From assembly GCF_900258515.1 (NCBI RefSeq), contig NZ_LT984884.1, forward strand, positions 1,089,290 through 1,153,289: 64,000 nt of DNA, read 5' to 3'. Origin of the DNA: Lentibacillus sp. Marseille-P4043 (GTDB lineage: Bacteria; Bacillota; Bacilli; Bacillales; Amphibacillaceae). Below the pieces are notes generated by a model that was not told where the DNA came from, made no database searches, and saw only the letters and a list, made by a program, of their open reading frames with translations. Position numbers and translations under genes: made by a program. Positions 16,376-24,293 of this stretch are shown here, one piece after another (the first letter of the stretch is position 1; each line of letters starts with the position of its first letter).

Positions 16376-17413
16376 ATGGATCGTCTAGTAGAAATATTGC
16401 AGATCAAAATTCCCGTTATTCAAGCTGGAATGGCTGGTGGGATTACAACTCCAAGCCTAGTTGCAGCTGTAGCCGAATCAGGAGCACTCGGTACAATTGG
16501 TGCAGGTTATATGAATGCAGAGGTATTGAAAAGTGAAATTAAACAGGTGAAGCAACAAACAGATAAACCGTTTGCTGTTAATTTATTTGCTACTAATTTA
16601 CAGGCATCTTCCAAGGACATAGCTGAAATGCAACATGTGTTAAACCCATTCAGACATGAGCTTGAGATTAAAGCTGGTAAAGAATCAATTGAGGTAACTG
16701 ATTATTTACAGGAAAAGATTGAGGTAATCTTACAGGAAGATATTCCAGTCGTTAGTACTGCATTTGGTGTGTTATCACAGGATTCAATTGGGAAATTAAA
16801 AGCGAACCACGTCACATTGATTGGAATGGCAACGAATCTTGAAGAGGCAAAACAGCTTGTAGATGCTGGATATGACATTATTGTTGCACAAGGCTGTGAA
16901 GCAGGCGGACACCGAGGTACATTCGATGTGAACACGTATAAAGATGGTTGTAACCTTGGACTTATTGTTTTGGTTCAAGAACTATCAGCGAATCTTTCTG
17001 TCCCGATTATTGCTGCAGGTGGAATTCATACGAAGAAACAGATTGAGGGATTACGAGCGATAGGAGCAGACGGCGTGCAATTAGGTACACGGTTTTTAGT
17101 AGCAAAAGAAGCGGGAACAAATCGTGCCTATCGACAAGCTTTGATAGACGCATCAACAGCAGACACGGTCATTACCAAAGCATTTTCTGGTCGACCTGCC
17201 AGGGCAATATCCAATCGATTTATCAAAGAAGTTGAGAATAGCTCTGTCGCTACCTTACCATTTCCGATTCAAAACGAAATGACAAAAGATGTACGTGCGG
17301 CTAGTAAAAAGTTGGGTATTACTGACTTTCAATCATTATGGGCCGGACAAGGTGTTGGCGCGATAGATAAAGAGGAAACGGCAGCAGAGATTATCAAATC
17401 ATTAGGTATGTAA
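16376..17413 (+). CDS. Nitronate monooxygenase / enoyl-ACP reductase II-like flavoprotein
   Basis: FMN-binding TIM-barrel protein of 345 aa of the 2-nitropropane dioxygenase (NMO/FabK) family. Visible are IPVIQAGMAGGITTPSLVAA (residues ~12-31), AQGCEAGGHRG (~176-186), IIAAGGIHTKKQIEGLRAIG and DGVQLGTRFLVAKEAG (~240-256), which bind FMN phosphate. B. subtilis YrpB is of similar length. It could oxidise nitronates or reduce enoyl-ACP; the sequence does not decide, and no fab genes are adjacent. GGAGTGG precedes the ATG. The MATE gene follows within 25 bp, perhaps co-transcribed. Confidence 0.82.
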   Translation: MDRLVEILQIKIPVIQAGMAGGITTPSLVAAVAESGALGTIGAGYMNAEVLKSEIKQVKQQTDKPFAVNLFATNLQASSKDIAEMQHVLNPFRHELEIKAGKESIEVTDYLQEKIEVILQEDIPVVSTAFGVLSQDSIGKLKANHVTLIGMATNLEEAKQLVDAGYDIIVAQGCEAGGHRGTFDVNTYKDGCNLGLIVLVQELSANLSVPIIAAGGIHTKKQIEGLRAIGADGVQLGTRFLVAKEAGTNRAYRQALIDASTADTVITKAFSGRPARAISNRFIKEVENSSVATLPFPIQNEMTKDVRAASKKLGITDFQSLWAGQGVGAIDKEETAAEIIKSLGM

Positions 17414-17435
17414 ATGGTTGAAGGGATGGTTCTTG

Positions 17436-18788
17436 ATGGGCAAACAGCAACATGATTTTACACAAGGAAATATTTTAAAACAGTTAATTGTCTTTTCTGG
17501 ACCAATTATGCTGACAAATCTATTGCAGACATCGTACCAATTCGCTGATAGTCTGTGGGTCGGAAATCTGCTTGGTGCGAATGCGCTTGGTTCTGTTGCT
17601 GTTTCGAGCACGATTATCTTTACAGTGTTATCTTTTGTGATCGGGTTAAATAACGCAGCGTTAACCATTTTGTCACAGCAAAAAGGACGGAATAATGCTA
17701 AAGGATTAAGTAATTACCTGAATGCTTTCGTTGTGATCTTAACACTTCTGGCTGTGACGTTAGGTGTGACTGGATTTCTACTTGCAGAGCCATTGTTGAA
17801 CCTTCTTGGTACACCAGAAAACATGATGACAGCGGCAAAAACATATTTACAAATTAATTTTATCGGGATGTTATTTTTGTTTGGCTATAATTTTATTAGC
17901 ACAGTGCTTCGGGCTTTAGGAGATAGTAAAACACCATTGAGATTTGTTTTGATCGCTGTTGTTCTTAATATTGTATTTGACCCATTATTTATAGCGGGAT
18001 TCGATTGGGGTGTGCAAGGCGCCGCATTTGCTACGGTTACTGCACAAGGGGCTGCCTTTTTATACGGACTTGTATATGTGCTACGTCGAAAATTAGCACC
18101 ATTTCACATTCCGAAGTTACCGAAAAAACAGGAAGTTGGCTTAATCTTAAATCTCGGCATTCCATCTGGGCTACAAATGGCAGTCATCTCGGCAGGTGTT
18201 GCGGCAATTATGAGTGTTGTTACAGGATTTGGTGAAGATGTTGTTGCTGGGTTTAGTGCCGCACAACGCTTAGATAGCTTGCTTATGCTGCCGGCACATG
18301 CGTTGGGGACATCGGTTAGCAGCATGGCAGGGCAAAATATCGGTGTTAGAAATTGGTCTCGTGTGAGAAGCATCGCTAAATATGGGGTCCTATACAATTT
18401 CTCTGTTATGCTTCTCGTGGGAATACTTGTTGTGTTTTTAGCAAAATATGGTGTCCAGCTGTTTATCGATGATCCACAAGCAGTTCAATTTGGTACAAAA
18501 TATTTACAAATTGTTGCGTTATGCTATCCATTTCTGGGGATAAATTTTATTTTAAATGGAATTGTCCGCGCTTCGGGTGCAATGTATCAAGTACTTGCGT
18601 TAAATGTTATCTCGCTTTGGGTCCTGCGTTATCCACTAGCGGAGATTTGCTCCAACTTGTTTGGTGATACAGGAATAGCAATCGGTATGGGGGCAAGCTT
18701 TTTGACAAGTAGTTTGTTCGCCTTCCTGTACTATCGTTATGGAAAATGGCGGCAAAAGAAACTGTTCACAAAGCATGAAAACGGTTAA
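17436..18788 (+). CDS. MATE family efflux transporter
   Basis: Multidrug and toxin extrusion protein of about 450 aa with 12 hydrophobic segments. The opening FTQGNILKQLIVFSGPIMLT and the following ADSLWVGNLLGANALGSVAV are typical of the NorM/DinF-like MATE proteins of Firmicutes. It would export cationic compounds by Na+ or H+ antiport. Start chosen at the ATG at 17436, preceded by GAAGGGATGG; an in-frame TTG at 17418 is less likely. 22 bp separate it from the FabK-like gene. Confidence 0.85.
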   Translation: MGKQQHDFTQGNILKQLIVFSGPIMLTNLLQTSYQFADSLWVGNLLGANALGSVAVSSTIIFTVLSFVIGLNNAALTILSQQKGRNNAKGLSNYLNAFVVILTLLAVTLGVTGFLLAEPLLNLLGTPENMMTAAKTYLQINFIGMLFLFGYNFISTVLRALGDSKTPLRFVLIAVVLNIVFDPLFIAGFDWGVQGAAFATVTAQGAAFLYGLVYVLRRKLAPFHIPKLPKKQEVGLILNLGIPSGLQMAVISAGVAAIMSVVTGFGEDVVAGFSAAQRLDSLLMLPAHALGTSVSSMAGQNIGVRNWSRVRSIAKYGVLYNFSVMLLVGILVVFLAKYGVQLFIDDPQAVQFGTKYLQIVALCYPFLGINFILNGIVRASGAMYQVLALNVISLWVLRYPLAEICSNLFGDTGIAIGMGASFLTSSLFAFLYYRYGKWRQKKLFTKHENG

Positions 18789-18803
18789 GCTTTATGCACA
18801 AGC

Positions 18804-18886
18804 TGTGGATAAAGTTGAGGATAAGTCCTATATTTTGTAGAAACAGACAATATTCGACACAATATATGCAATTCACCTGTGGATAA
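18804..18886 (-). promoter_or_regulatory. Cluster of DnaA-box matches
   Basis: TGTGGATAA, the exact complement of the consensus DnaA box TTATCCACA, occurs at 18804-18812 and 18878-18886 in the same orientation; a one-mismatch copy TGAGGATAA is at 18816-18824. All are in the 192-bp gap between the MATE and lysozyme-like genes. B. subtilis has dispersed DnaA-box clusters that titrate or regulate DnaA; such a role here is inference. Confidence 0.5.
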
Positions 18887-18980
18887 TTCTATGAAACTAG
18901 TTTTATAAGTGCTTTTGCTTAATGATTCGATAAATATGTTATGCTAGTCTAATGAAAGACATAGATACGAAAGGCGAACG

Positions 18981-19610
18981 ATGCAAGTGAAACGAAGAAG
19001 CAAAAAAGCAATCAAGCAGGCATTAATCATTGCAGTAGTGCTATGTGGTATTTTCCTGATGATGTCTGTCGTAACGATTAATAAAGAAAACAACACGGAT
19101 TTTCAACTTGATCGCTCGTTAATAAGTGATCAGGTAATTGCATATGAACCATTGATAAAAAAATATGCAAAAAAATACGAGGTGACAGCATATACGGATG
19201 TCATGCTCGCCATGATGATGCAAGAGTCAGGTGGTCGAGGAAATGATCCGATGCAATCATCAGAGAGTTATTGTGGAAAAGTCGGTTGTATTGATGACCC
19301 AGAGCTGTCGATCAAACAAGGAGTCTATTACTTTTCCAAAACGATCGATGAAGCAAATGGTGATGTCGAACTGGCCGTACAATCGTATAATTTTGGTAGG
19401 GGATTTATTGATTATGTGAAAGATCAGACAGGAAATTATACACAGCAAGCAGCGATTGATTTTTCACAGAAAATGTATCAAAATGCACCAGACAAATCGA
19501 TTTATACGTGCTTGCGTAAAGAGGCGAAACAGTATCATGCATGTTATGGGGATATTTATTATGTGCGAGATGTTATGGAGTATAAAGAAGCACTAGAGAA
19601 TCAGTCATAA
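18981..19610 (+). CDS. Lysozyme-like cell wall hydrolase (YocA-like)
   Basis: Exported or membrane-anchored 209-aa protein. Residues ~10-33 are one hydrophobic helix. The catalytic-type domain contains MLAMMMQESGGRG (~75-87), where the Glu would be the general acid, and SSESYCG and VQSYNFGRGFIDY, matching the Lysozyme_like family (PF13702; CwlT N-terminal domain, YocA). It would cleave the glycan strand outside the cell. AAAGGCGAACG precedes the ATG. Upstream gap carries DnaA-box matches. Confidence 0.8.
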   Translation: MQVKRRSKKAIKQALIIAVVLCGIFLMMSVVTINKENNTDFQLDRSLISDQVIAYEPLIKKYAKKYEVTAYTDVMLAMMMQESGGRGNDPMQSSESYCGKVGCIDDPELSIKQGVYYFSKTIDEANGDVELAVQSYNFGRGFIDYVKDQTGNYTQQAAIDFSQKMYQNAPDKSIYTCLRKEAKQYHACYGDIYYVRDVMEYKEALENQS

Positions 19611-19662
19611 CCAAATGGAAAATGGTATGATTATATAAGAAGATTATAAGGAGGTTGTAAAC

Positions 19663-20040
19663 ATGGTAAAAGCAATTCACACGGAACATGCGCCAGCGGC
19701 AATTGGACCGTATTCACAAGCAATTCAAGCAGGTGATTTTACTTATGTATCAGGGCAAATTCCAATTAATCCAGCAACTGGAGAAGTGGAACAAGGGATT
19801 GAAAAACAAACTGGACAAGTTTTAGAAAATCTGAAAGCTATTTTAGACGAGGCTGGGACTGACTTTTCCCAAGTTGTCAAATTTACGATCTACTTAAGTT
19901 CAATGGATGACTTTGCCACTGTGAATGAGATATATGGCAGTTATTTAAAAGAGCCATACCCCGCAAGAGCAACGGTTGAGGTGAGTCGCCTGCCGAAAGA
20001 TGTGCTTGTTGAGATGGATGTTGTTGTATATAGGAAATAA
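19663..20040 (+). CDS. ridA: RidA family enamine/imine deaminase
   Basis: Protein of 125 aa that hydrolyses reactive 2-aminoacrylate and other enamines/imines made by PLP enzymes. Family features: PAAIGPYSQAI (residues ~11-21), VSGQIPINPATGE (~29-41), and PARATVEVSRLPKDVLVEMD with the carboxylate-binding Arg at ~104. Full length for YabJ/YjgF. AAGGAGG precedes the ATG by 8-9 nt. Single gene with its own terminator. Confidence 0.95.
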   Translation: MVKAIHTEHAPAAIGPYSQAIQAGDFTYVSGQIPINPATGEVEQGIEKQTGQVLENLKAILDEAGTDFSQVVKFTIYLSSMDDFATVNEIYGSYLKEPYPARATVEVSRLPKDVLVEMDVVVYRK

Positions 20041-20046
20041 ATTGGG

Positions 20047-20084
20047 AGTCAGAAGTCTATTTAAAATGGGCTTCTGACTTTTAA
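20047..20084 (+). terminator. Terminator of ridA
   Basis: AGTCAGAAG pairs with CTTCTGACT around a 15-nt loop, followed by TTTTAATTGTT. Confidence 0.8.
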
Positions 20085-20120
20085 TTGTTAGAAGGGCGAG
20101 GGGGAAAAGCGGGGGCGGCT

Positions 20121-21424
20121 CGCATCGGCGCGAATCGCGAGAACATCGACGCGAAAGCAGAAACATCGGCGCGAGAGCAGAAACATCAGCGCGAAAGCAG
20201 AAACATCAGCGCGACAGCAGAAACATCAGCGCGAAAGCAGAAACATCAGCGCGAGAGCAGGAACATCAGCGCGAGAGCAGAAACATCGGCGCGAAAGCAG
20301 AAACATCGGCGCGAGAGCAGAAACATCGGCGCGAAAGCAGAAACATCAGCGCGAGAGCAGGAACATCGGCGCGAGAGCAGAAACATCGGCGCGAAAGCAG
20401 AAACATCGACGCGAGAGCAGAAACATCAGCGCGAAAGCAGAAACATCAGCGCGAGAGCAGAAACATCGGCGCGAGAGCAGAAACATCGGCGCGAAAGCAG
20501 AAACATCGACGCGAGAGCAGAAACATCGGCGCGAAAGCAGAAACATCGGCGCGAGAGCAGAAACATCAGCGCGAGCGATGAAACATCGGCTCGAGAACGA
20601 AAACATCAGCGCGAGAGCAGGAACATCGGCGCGAGAGCAGAAACATCAGCGCGAAAGCAGAAACATCAGCGCGAGCGATGAAACATCGGCGCAAAAGCAG
20701 GAACATCGGCGCAAAAGCAGAAACATCAGCGCGAGCGAGGAAACATCGGCGCAAAAGCAGAAACATCAGCGCGAAAGCAGAAACATCAGCGCGAGAGAGG
20801 AAACATCGGCGCAAAAGCAGAAACATCGGCGCAAAAGCAGAAACATCAGCGCGAGAACAGAAACATCGGCGCGAAAGCAGAAACATCGGCGCGAGAGCAA
20901 AAACATCAGCGCGAAAGCAGAAACATCAGCGCGAAAGCAGAAACATCAGCGTGAAAGCAGAAACATCAGCGCGAGAGCAGAAACATCGGCGCAAAAGCAG
21001 GAACATCGGCGCGAGAACGAAAACATCAGCGCGAGAGCAGAAACATCGGCGCGAGAACAGAAACATCAGCGCGAAAGCAGAAACATCGGCGCGAAAGCAG
21101 AAACATCAGCGCGAGAGCAGAAACATCAGCGCGAAAGCAGAAACATCGGCGTGAGAGCAGAAACATCGGCGCGAGAGCAGAAACATCGACGCGAAAGCAG
21201 AAACATCGGCTCGAGAACGAAAACATCAGCGTGAAAGCAGAAACATCAGCGCGAGAGCAGAAACATCGGCGCGAAAGCAGAAACATCAGCGCGAGAGCAG
21301 AAACATCAGCGCGAGAGCAGAAACATCGGCGCAAAAGCAGAAACATCAGCCCGAATCCGCGAAACATCGACCGGAACCCGCGGAAACATCAACCGGAGCC
21401 CGCGAAATATCAACTCGAGCGCAC
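20121..21424. repeat. 20-bp tandem repeat array 1 (61 in-register units)
   Basis: Unit AAACATCGGCGCGAGAGCAG. From 20141 to 21360 there are 61 consecutive units in perfect 20-bp register, with no insertion or deletion. Differences are almost all G/A transitions at a few positions (CGG/CAG, GCGAGAG/GCGAAAG/GCAAAAG, GCAG/GCGATG). A degenerate unit precedes at 20121 and three looser units (21-22 bp) follow up to 21424. The unit has no stop in most frames, so long ORFs arise on both strands; I consider them artefacts. The array fills most of the 1.4-kb gap between ridA and an MFS gene. Confidence 0.95.
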
Positions 21425-21425
21425 A

Positions 21426-21470
21426 AACAAACGGACAGCTATTCAACATGAAAAGCTGTCCGTAATAATT
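21426..21470 (-). terminator. Terminator of the minus-strand MFS gene
   Basis: ACGGACAGCT (21431-21440) and AGCTGTCCGT (21454-21463) form a 10-bp stem followed on the minus strand by TTTGTTTGTG. Confidence 0.8.
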
Positions 21471-21476
21471 TTCCCC

Positions 21477-22733
21477 CTACCCTCTATATGAAGAAAGTGC
21501 CCGAGAATGCCCTTTCCTTCCTGCATATTCACTTCGATACCAAGCCACTAGCATAATAACACCACTTATAATCAGCAGCCCACTCGTTACAAAAAACACA
21601 CCGGAGAATCCGTAGAAGCCTGATATTACGCCACCGAGTGCTGGGCCGATAATGTTTCCTGCAAAACGCAATGATGTATTGTAACCAAGAACTTCGCCTT
21701 GAATGGAGAGTGGTGCTTCCTGGCGAATATAAGCAATACGAACTGGTACAAGCCCGCCGATTGAAATACCGAGTAAGAAGCGTATGATAATCAGTTGCCA
21801 AATATTTGTAACAAACGCTGCTGGGAAGTAGACAATTCCGGCCATAAACAACAGGAAGATGACGATTTTAATATAACCAATCCGGTCACCGAGTCTTCCC
21901 CATCTTCTAGCCATCAATAAATTTCCCAACCCGGCAGCGGAAAAGGCCATTCCTGAGAATAGCGCGATATTTGCAGCCCCATGCAAATCACTAACATACA
22001 ATGATAAAATTGGCTGTACGCTAAAATGTGCTACCTGTACAAGCATGGAAATCAGCATAACAACAAGCAGTACAGGCCGCTGCATAATATGTGACAGTAC
22101 CTCTTTACTAGAATAGGATGACTTTTCCTCCTTTTCATCAGCAAATTTCATGATAACTTCTTTTACCCCGAAAAATACGAGGATGCCTGATAAAAGGATG
22201 GAAATAGACGTCCATTTAAATGTTGCGGCATAACCAAACATATCGGCAAAAGCACCGCCCAATAACGGCCCCATTAATGAACCGGTAATGCTGCCGGTTT
22301 GTAATGTTCCTAGCACACGCCCGGCAATGTTTTTAGGTGTTTGCGTGGAAATAAATGCTTGAGAAATGGGAATGAATCCTGTGAATATTCCCATAAATAA
22401 TCGCAATAAAAAAAGTTGCCATACTGAGGTGGCAAAACCCATTAATAAGACAGATAAGCCTAAACCTGCTGCAGAAATCATAAGAATCCTTTTTCTACCA
22501 TATTTGTCGCCGACTCTTCCCCAAATAGGTGAAAAAATGAGTGCTGTGACAAATGTAATACCAAAGATCCAGCCCGACCAGTTTTGTACATAGGAAGCGG
22601 AGAAGTTCCCGTATGTTTCAATGTACAAAGAGATGAATGGAAGTACCATTGTCATACTGCCGGCAACAAAAAAGTTTGCAAACCACATAATTGCCAAATT
22701 GCGCTTTACGATAGGATTTTGTTGATCACTGAT
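21477..22733 (-). CDS. MFS multidrug efflux transporter (possible ATC start)
   Basis: Major facilitator protein of about 418 aa, 12 membrane segments, of the PmrA/YttB multidrug type: GRVGDKYGRKRILMISAAGL is motif A (loop 2-3), GSITGSLMGPLLGGAFAD the motif C-like stretch. No standard start fits: the first in-frame ATG/TTG/GTG is a TTG at 22697 with no RBS and it would drop the basic N-terminus. GAAAGAAGG sits 8 nt before an in-frame ATC at 22733 (ISDQQNPIVKRNLAIMW). I extend the gene to that codon; if wrong, the start is 22697. Likely drug or metabolite exporter. Confidence 0.75.
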   Translation of the reverse strand: MSDQQNPIVKRNLAIMWFANFFVAGSMTMVLPFISLYIETYGNFSASYVQNWSGWIFGITFVTALIFSPIWGRVGDKYGRKRILMISAAGLGLSVLLMGFATSVWQLFLLRLFMGIFTGFIPISQAFISTQTPKNIAGRVLGTLQTGSITGSLMGPLLGGAFADMFGYAATFKWTSISILLSGILVFFGVKEVIMKFADEKEEKSSYSSKEVLSHIMQRPVLLVVMLISMLVQVAHFSVQPILSLYVSDLHGAANIALFSGMAFSAAGLGNLLMARRWGRLGDRIGYIKIVIFLLFMAGIVYFPAAFVTNIWQLIIIRFLLGISIGGLVPVRIAYIRQEAPLSIQGEVLGYNTSLRFAGNIIGPALGGVISGFYGFSGVFFVTSGLLIISGVIMLVAWYRSEYAGRKGHSRALSSYRG

Positions 22734-22976
22734 GGTAAATACCTTCTTTCGTCCATTTATTTCGTCACCCTAAATATTATACAGGGTGACAAAGAAATAA
22801 AAGTATTATGCTCAAATAACCTAGTCCCCCAAATTTTCTCACCATAAAACACAGATCGTTTAGTGTCAACTACAGAAGAATACGATATAATCAAGAATGA
22901 AACAGATTACTGATGAATAGAATTAAATTTTATGAACCAAACCATCATTGTAATGATATACAAGGGGGAATTTTTT

Positions 22977-23906
22977 ATGAAACGATTATGGAAGAATATA
23001 GCTATTTTCATCGTGCTGATTGGACTTGTTACCGGGATAACTTTTCCGGTAAATGCGGCAGAAGGTACAGATGATAATTCGGATAGTATCAATGAAAAAC
23101 TTGGGGTACCGATTGTTGTTTATGGTGACACATTATCAGATGATCAAAAGAGAGAAGTACGGGAGCTGTTAGAAGTATCAGATCCGGATGCTGTTGAGGA
23201 ATACAGTGTGACTGGACAAGATATTGCAAATTATATCAATGGCGACCCGAATTCACGCATGTATTCTTCCGCGAAAATTACGCGTGAAGAAAAAGGGGAA
23301 GGATTAACGATCAATATCGTGACGCCTGCCAATATAACTGAAGTAACAAATGAAATGTATGCAAACGCATTGTTAACTGCAGGTGTTGAGGATGCAACCG
23401 TTGATGTAGCTTCTCCTGTTAAAGTTAGTGGACACTCCGCCCTGACAGGCATATATAAAGCGTACGATGTTCAAGGAGAAGACCTTGATAAAGAACGAAT
23501 GGAACTAGCGAATGAAGAACTGGATGTAGCAACAGATCTTGCTAAAAAAGATGGAATGAGCCAAGAAAAAGTAAGTGAATTGATTACTGATATTAAGCAG
23601 GAAATTGCCGACAAAAATCCAGCTTCAAAGGAAGAAGTTGAGCAGATTGTCCAAGATCAGTTGAACAAATTAGATATTTCTTTAAGTGAAGAAGATCGCC
23701 AATTGCTAACAAATCTTTTTGAAAAAATGCGTGACCTTGATATTGATTTTGGTAAAGTGAAAACGCAACTTGAGGATATAGCATCAACTGTGAAGGATAA
23801 AATAGATGAATTGGGTTTGGATGCAGGCTTTTGGGAAAAGGTAGGTAATTTCTTCAAAGAATTCCTGCAGCTTATTGCAAATTTCTTCAAAGGGTTATTT
23901 GATTAA
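22977..23906 (+). CDS. ypuA: Secreted DUF1002 protein, YpuA-like
   Basis: Protein of about 309 aa with a signal peptide (MKRLWKNIAIFIVLIGLVTG..., cleavage probably after VNAAEG near residue 27). The DUF1002 region (~35-200) has LGVPIVVYGDTLSDDQKREV and VTPANITEVTNEMYANALLT. The C-terminal third is acidic and helical, ending with an amphipathic segment. Function unknown; B. subtilis YpuA is a cell-envelope-associated protein. The ATG at 22977 has AAGGGGGAA 7 nt upstream and is preferred over the in-frame ATG at 22932. Stands alone; terminator follows. Confidence 0.85.
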   Translation: MKRLWKNIAIFIVLIGLVTGITFPVNAAEGTDDNSDSINEKLGVPIVVYGDTLSDDQKREVRELLEVSDPDAVEEYSVTGQDIANYINGDPNSRMYSSAKITREEKGEGLTINIVTPANITEVTNEMYANALLTAGVEDATVDVASPVKVSGHSALTGIYKAYDVQGEDLDKERMELANEELDVATDLAKKDGMSQEKVSELITDIKQEIADKNPASKEEVEQIVQDQLNKLDISLSEEDRQLLTNLFEKMRDLDIDFGKVKTQLEDIASTVKDKIDELGLDAGFWEKVGNFFKEFLQLIANFFKGLFD

Positions 23907-23973
23907 TTTGCATGTGGCAAAAATGGGGTTAGATAACCAGTTGGAATAGTACAGTAAATTCAGAAAAATATCC

Positions 23974-24014
23974 TAAAAAACTTTGACTCTGTTGATAAGT
24001 CAAAGTTTTTTTAA
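23974..24014 (+). terminator. Terminator after ypuA-like gene
   Basis: AAAAAACTTTGACT pairs with AAGTCAAAGTTTTTTT around a short loop; strong T run. The remaining gap up to oppA holds a TATAAT at 24212-24217 that may be the opp promoter -10 box, with no convincing -35. Confidence 0.85.
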
Positions 24015-24293
24015 TATTTTGTCGTTTATTGGAATAAAATGTAAAGATGTTTTCCTGTATTATCAGTGTAAAATTGGGAAACCCCATAAAATACTGATAT
24101 ATCAATGTTTCAAAAAATTAGGTTCCCGAAATTTCTAACACCTAATATAAAAAATGATAGTAATATAGTAAATTTTTTAAAAAAACATGTGCATATTTTG
24201 TCGAAACGTAGTATAATCCTCAATACAGATATATTTAATAAACCTAAATTATCTGAATAAAGACGCAATAGGAAAAATACAGGAGGGAAACAA

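Noticed and set aside
20121..21424. CRISPR array
   Set aside because: Units are contiguous with no unique spacers, and no cas genes are present.
20121..21424. Diversity-generating retroelement template/variable repeat, suggested by purine-only variation
   Set aside because: No reverse transcriptase gene in the window, and changes are G/A in both directions among tandem units rather than adenine-specific between two repeats.
20085..21491. Several long ORFs (about 80-220 codons) on both strands over array 1
   Set aside because: The 20-bp unit lacks stops in most frames, so open frames arise in many registers at once; none has an RBS, and the predicted proteins are only the repeat translated (period 20 residues).
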